A stretch of 64,000 nt of DNA, from positions 6,175,560 through 6,239,559 of the forward strand of contig NZ_CP020042.1 in NCBI RefSeq assembly GCF_002028425.1, in the 5' to 3' direction. Positions 63,343 through 64,000 of this stretch are shown in pieces. Origin of the DNA: Streptomyces katrae. GTDB taxonomy: Bacteria > Actinomycetota > Actinomycetes > Streptomycetales > Streptomycetaceae. The notes under the pieces were generated by a model. It ran no database searches, was not told the DNA's origin, and saw nothing but the letters and a program-made list of their open reading frames with translations. Position 1 is the stretch's first letter. Each line of letters starts with the position of its first letter. Both the position numbers and the translations under genes were made by a program.

Positions 63343-64000
63343 ATGGAACGTGCCGCACATGTGCCCGCCGCCCCCCGCCGGCCCGGCGTGCCCGACGTGT
63401 TCGACCCGCGGCTCTATGCCGCGGGCGTCCCCCACGAGAGCTACCGGGTGCTGCGCGAGCGGTACCCGGTGGCCTGGCAGGAGGAGCCCGAGGTGGACGG
63501 GTGGCCCGCCGGAACCGGGTTCTGGGCCGTCACCCGGCACGCCGACGTCGTCCGCGTCCTGCGCGACCACACCGCGTACTCCTCCTGGCTCGGCGCCACC
63601 CAGATCCGCGACCCCGACCCCGCCGACCTGCCCTTCCTGCGGCGCACCATGCTCAACCAGGACCCTCCCGAGCACGGCCGGCTGCGCCGCCTGGTCTCCC
63701 GGGCCTTCACCCCCGCCCGGGTCGACGCCTTCGCCGCCCGGGCCCGCGAGCGCGCCCGTACGCTCCTGGCCGCCGCCCGGGACGGGGCCGAGGACGGCGC
63801 CGCCGACCTGGTCCGCGCGGTCACCGACGAGTACGCCCTGCTCAATCTCACCGACCTGCTGGGCGTCCCGGCCGCCGACCGGGGCCTGCTGCTGGAGTGG
63901 ACCGTACGCGTCATCGGCTACCAGGACCCCGAGGACGCCCCCGCCCCGCTCCTCGGCCCCGACGGCACACCGCTCAACCCGCGCTCACCGGCGCTGCTCG
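63343..64000 (+). CDS. cytochrome P450, truncated by the window end
   Basis: The first 219 codons of a P450 remain open to the end of the window. VPDVFDPRLYAAGVPHESYRVLRERYPVAW, FWAVTRHADVVRVLRDHTAYSSW and MLNQDPPEHGRLRRLVSRAFTP match the N-terminal half of the CYP124/125/142-like group that hydroxylates linear terpenoids or steroid side chains. I-helix, ExxR and heme loop lie beyond the window. ATG 63343 or the in-frame GTG 63334 is the start; neither has a clear ribosome site. Confidence 0.9.
   Translation, partial: MERAAHVPAAPRRPGVPDVFDPRLYAAGVPHESYRVLRERYPVAWQEEPEVDGWPAGTGFWAVTRHADVVRVLRDHTAYSSWLGATQIRDPDPADLPFLRRTMLNQDPPEHGRLRRLVSRAFTPARVDAFAARARERARTLLAAARDGAEDGAADLVRAVTDEYALLNLTDLLGVPAADRGLLLEWTVRVIGYQDPEDAPAPLLGPDGTPLNPRSPALL

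Overview
The window is very GC-rich actinobacterial chromosome, almost certainly Streptomyces. Evidence: third-position GC bias, many GTG/TTG starts, ATGA/GTGA stop-start overlaps, and the gene repertoire (AfsR-type ATPase, IclR-type AllR, MocR, FrcA-type sugar importer, gluABCD-like amino-acid importer, actinobacterial L,D-transpeptidase). No rRNA, tRNA or CRISPR array was found.

Layout. 1-2758: edge of an integrated element (excisionase-like protein, tyrosine integrase, strong terminator) followed by an unrecognised wHTH/helical protein that may be a defence gene. 3128-8693: housekeeping genes (CorA, AlkZ-type protein, acyl-CoA synthetase, glutathione peroxidase, zinc-ribbon protein with an Mrr-like tail). 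8962-41641: a large purine/allantoin/glyoxylate catabolic region, interrupted by unrelated genes. 41975-45000: a RibD/DHFR-like reductase, a P450 and a Gfo/Idh dehydrogenase. 45108-49744: a sugar ABC importer with a ROK kinase. 49767-51876: MBL hydrolase, Xth, a MITE and a DUF6278 protein. 52002-55211: amino-acid ABC importer. 55241-62897: CocE-type hydrolase, L,D-transpeptidase, a second MurJ-like flippase and a two-component system with a lipoprotein. 62898-64000: tandem repeats and a truncated P450.

How the purine genes fit together. The NCS2 permease brings in xanthine/urate. The amidohydrolase deaminates (8-oxo)guanine. Urate oxidase, HIU hydrolase and OHCU decarboxylase make S-allantoin. 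Allantoinase and allantoicase lead to ureidoglycolate. Resulting glyoxylate goes either through Gcl, Hyi and GlxR to glycerate or through malate synthase to malate. Catalase sits among these genes and would remove H2O2 made by urate oxidase. Xanthine dehydrogenase, ureidoglycolate lyase and glycerate kinase are not in the window.

Main observations. (1) Five promoters of this region (gcl, catalase, hyi-glxR, aceB, allR/allB) each carry two 15-bp TTCC-N7-GGAA-type palindromes exactly 21 bp apart, placed like repressor sites; AllR is the obvious ligand. (2) A second palindrome, TCAAC-N5-GTTGA, overlaps the -35 box of the uricase, catalase and aceB promoters and also lies before allB; the small HTH protein at 16624-17034 is a candidate binder. 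(3) A 1.5-kb non-coding nested palindrome built of ~103-bp units lies between gcl and catalase. (4) A 164-bp MITE-like element supplies the stop codon of xth.
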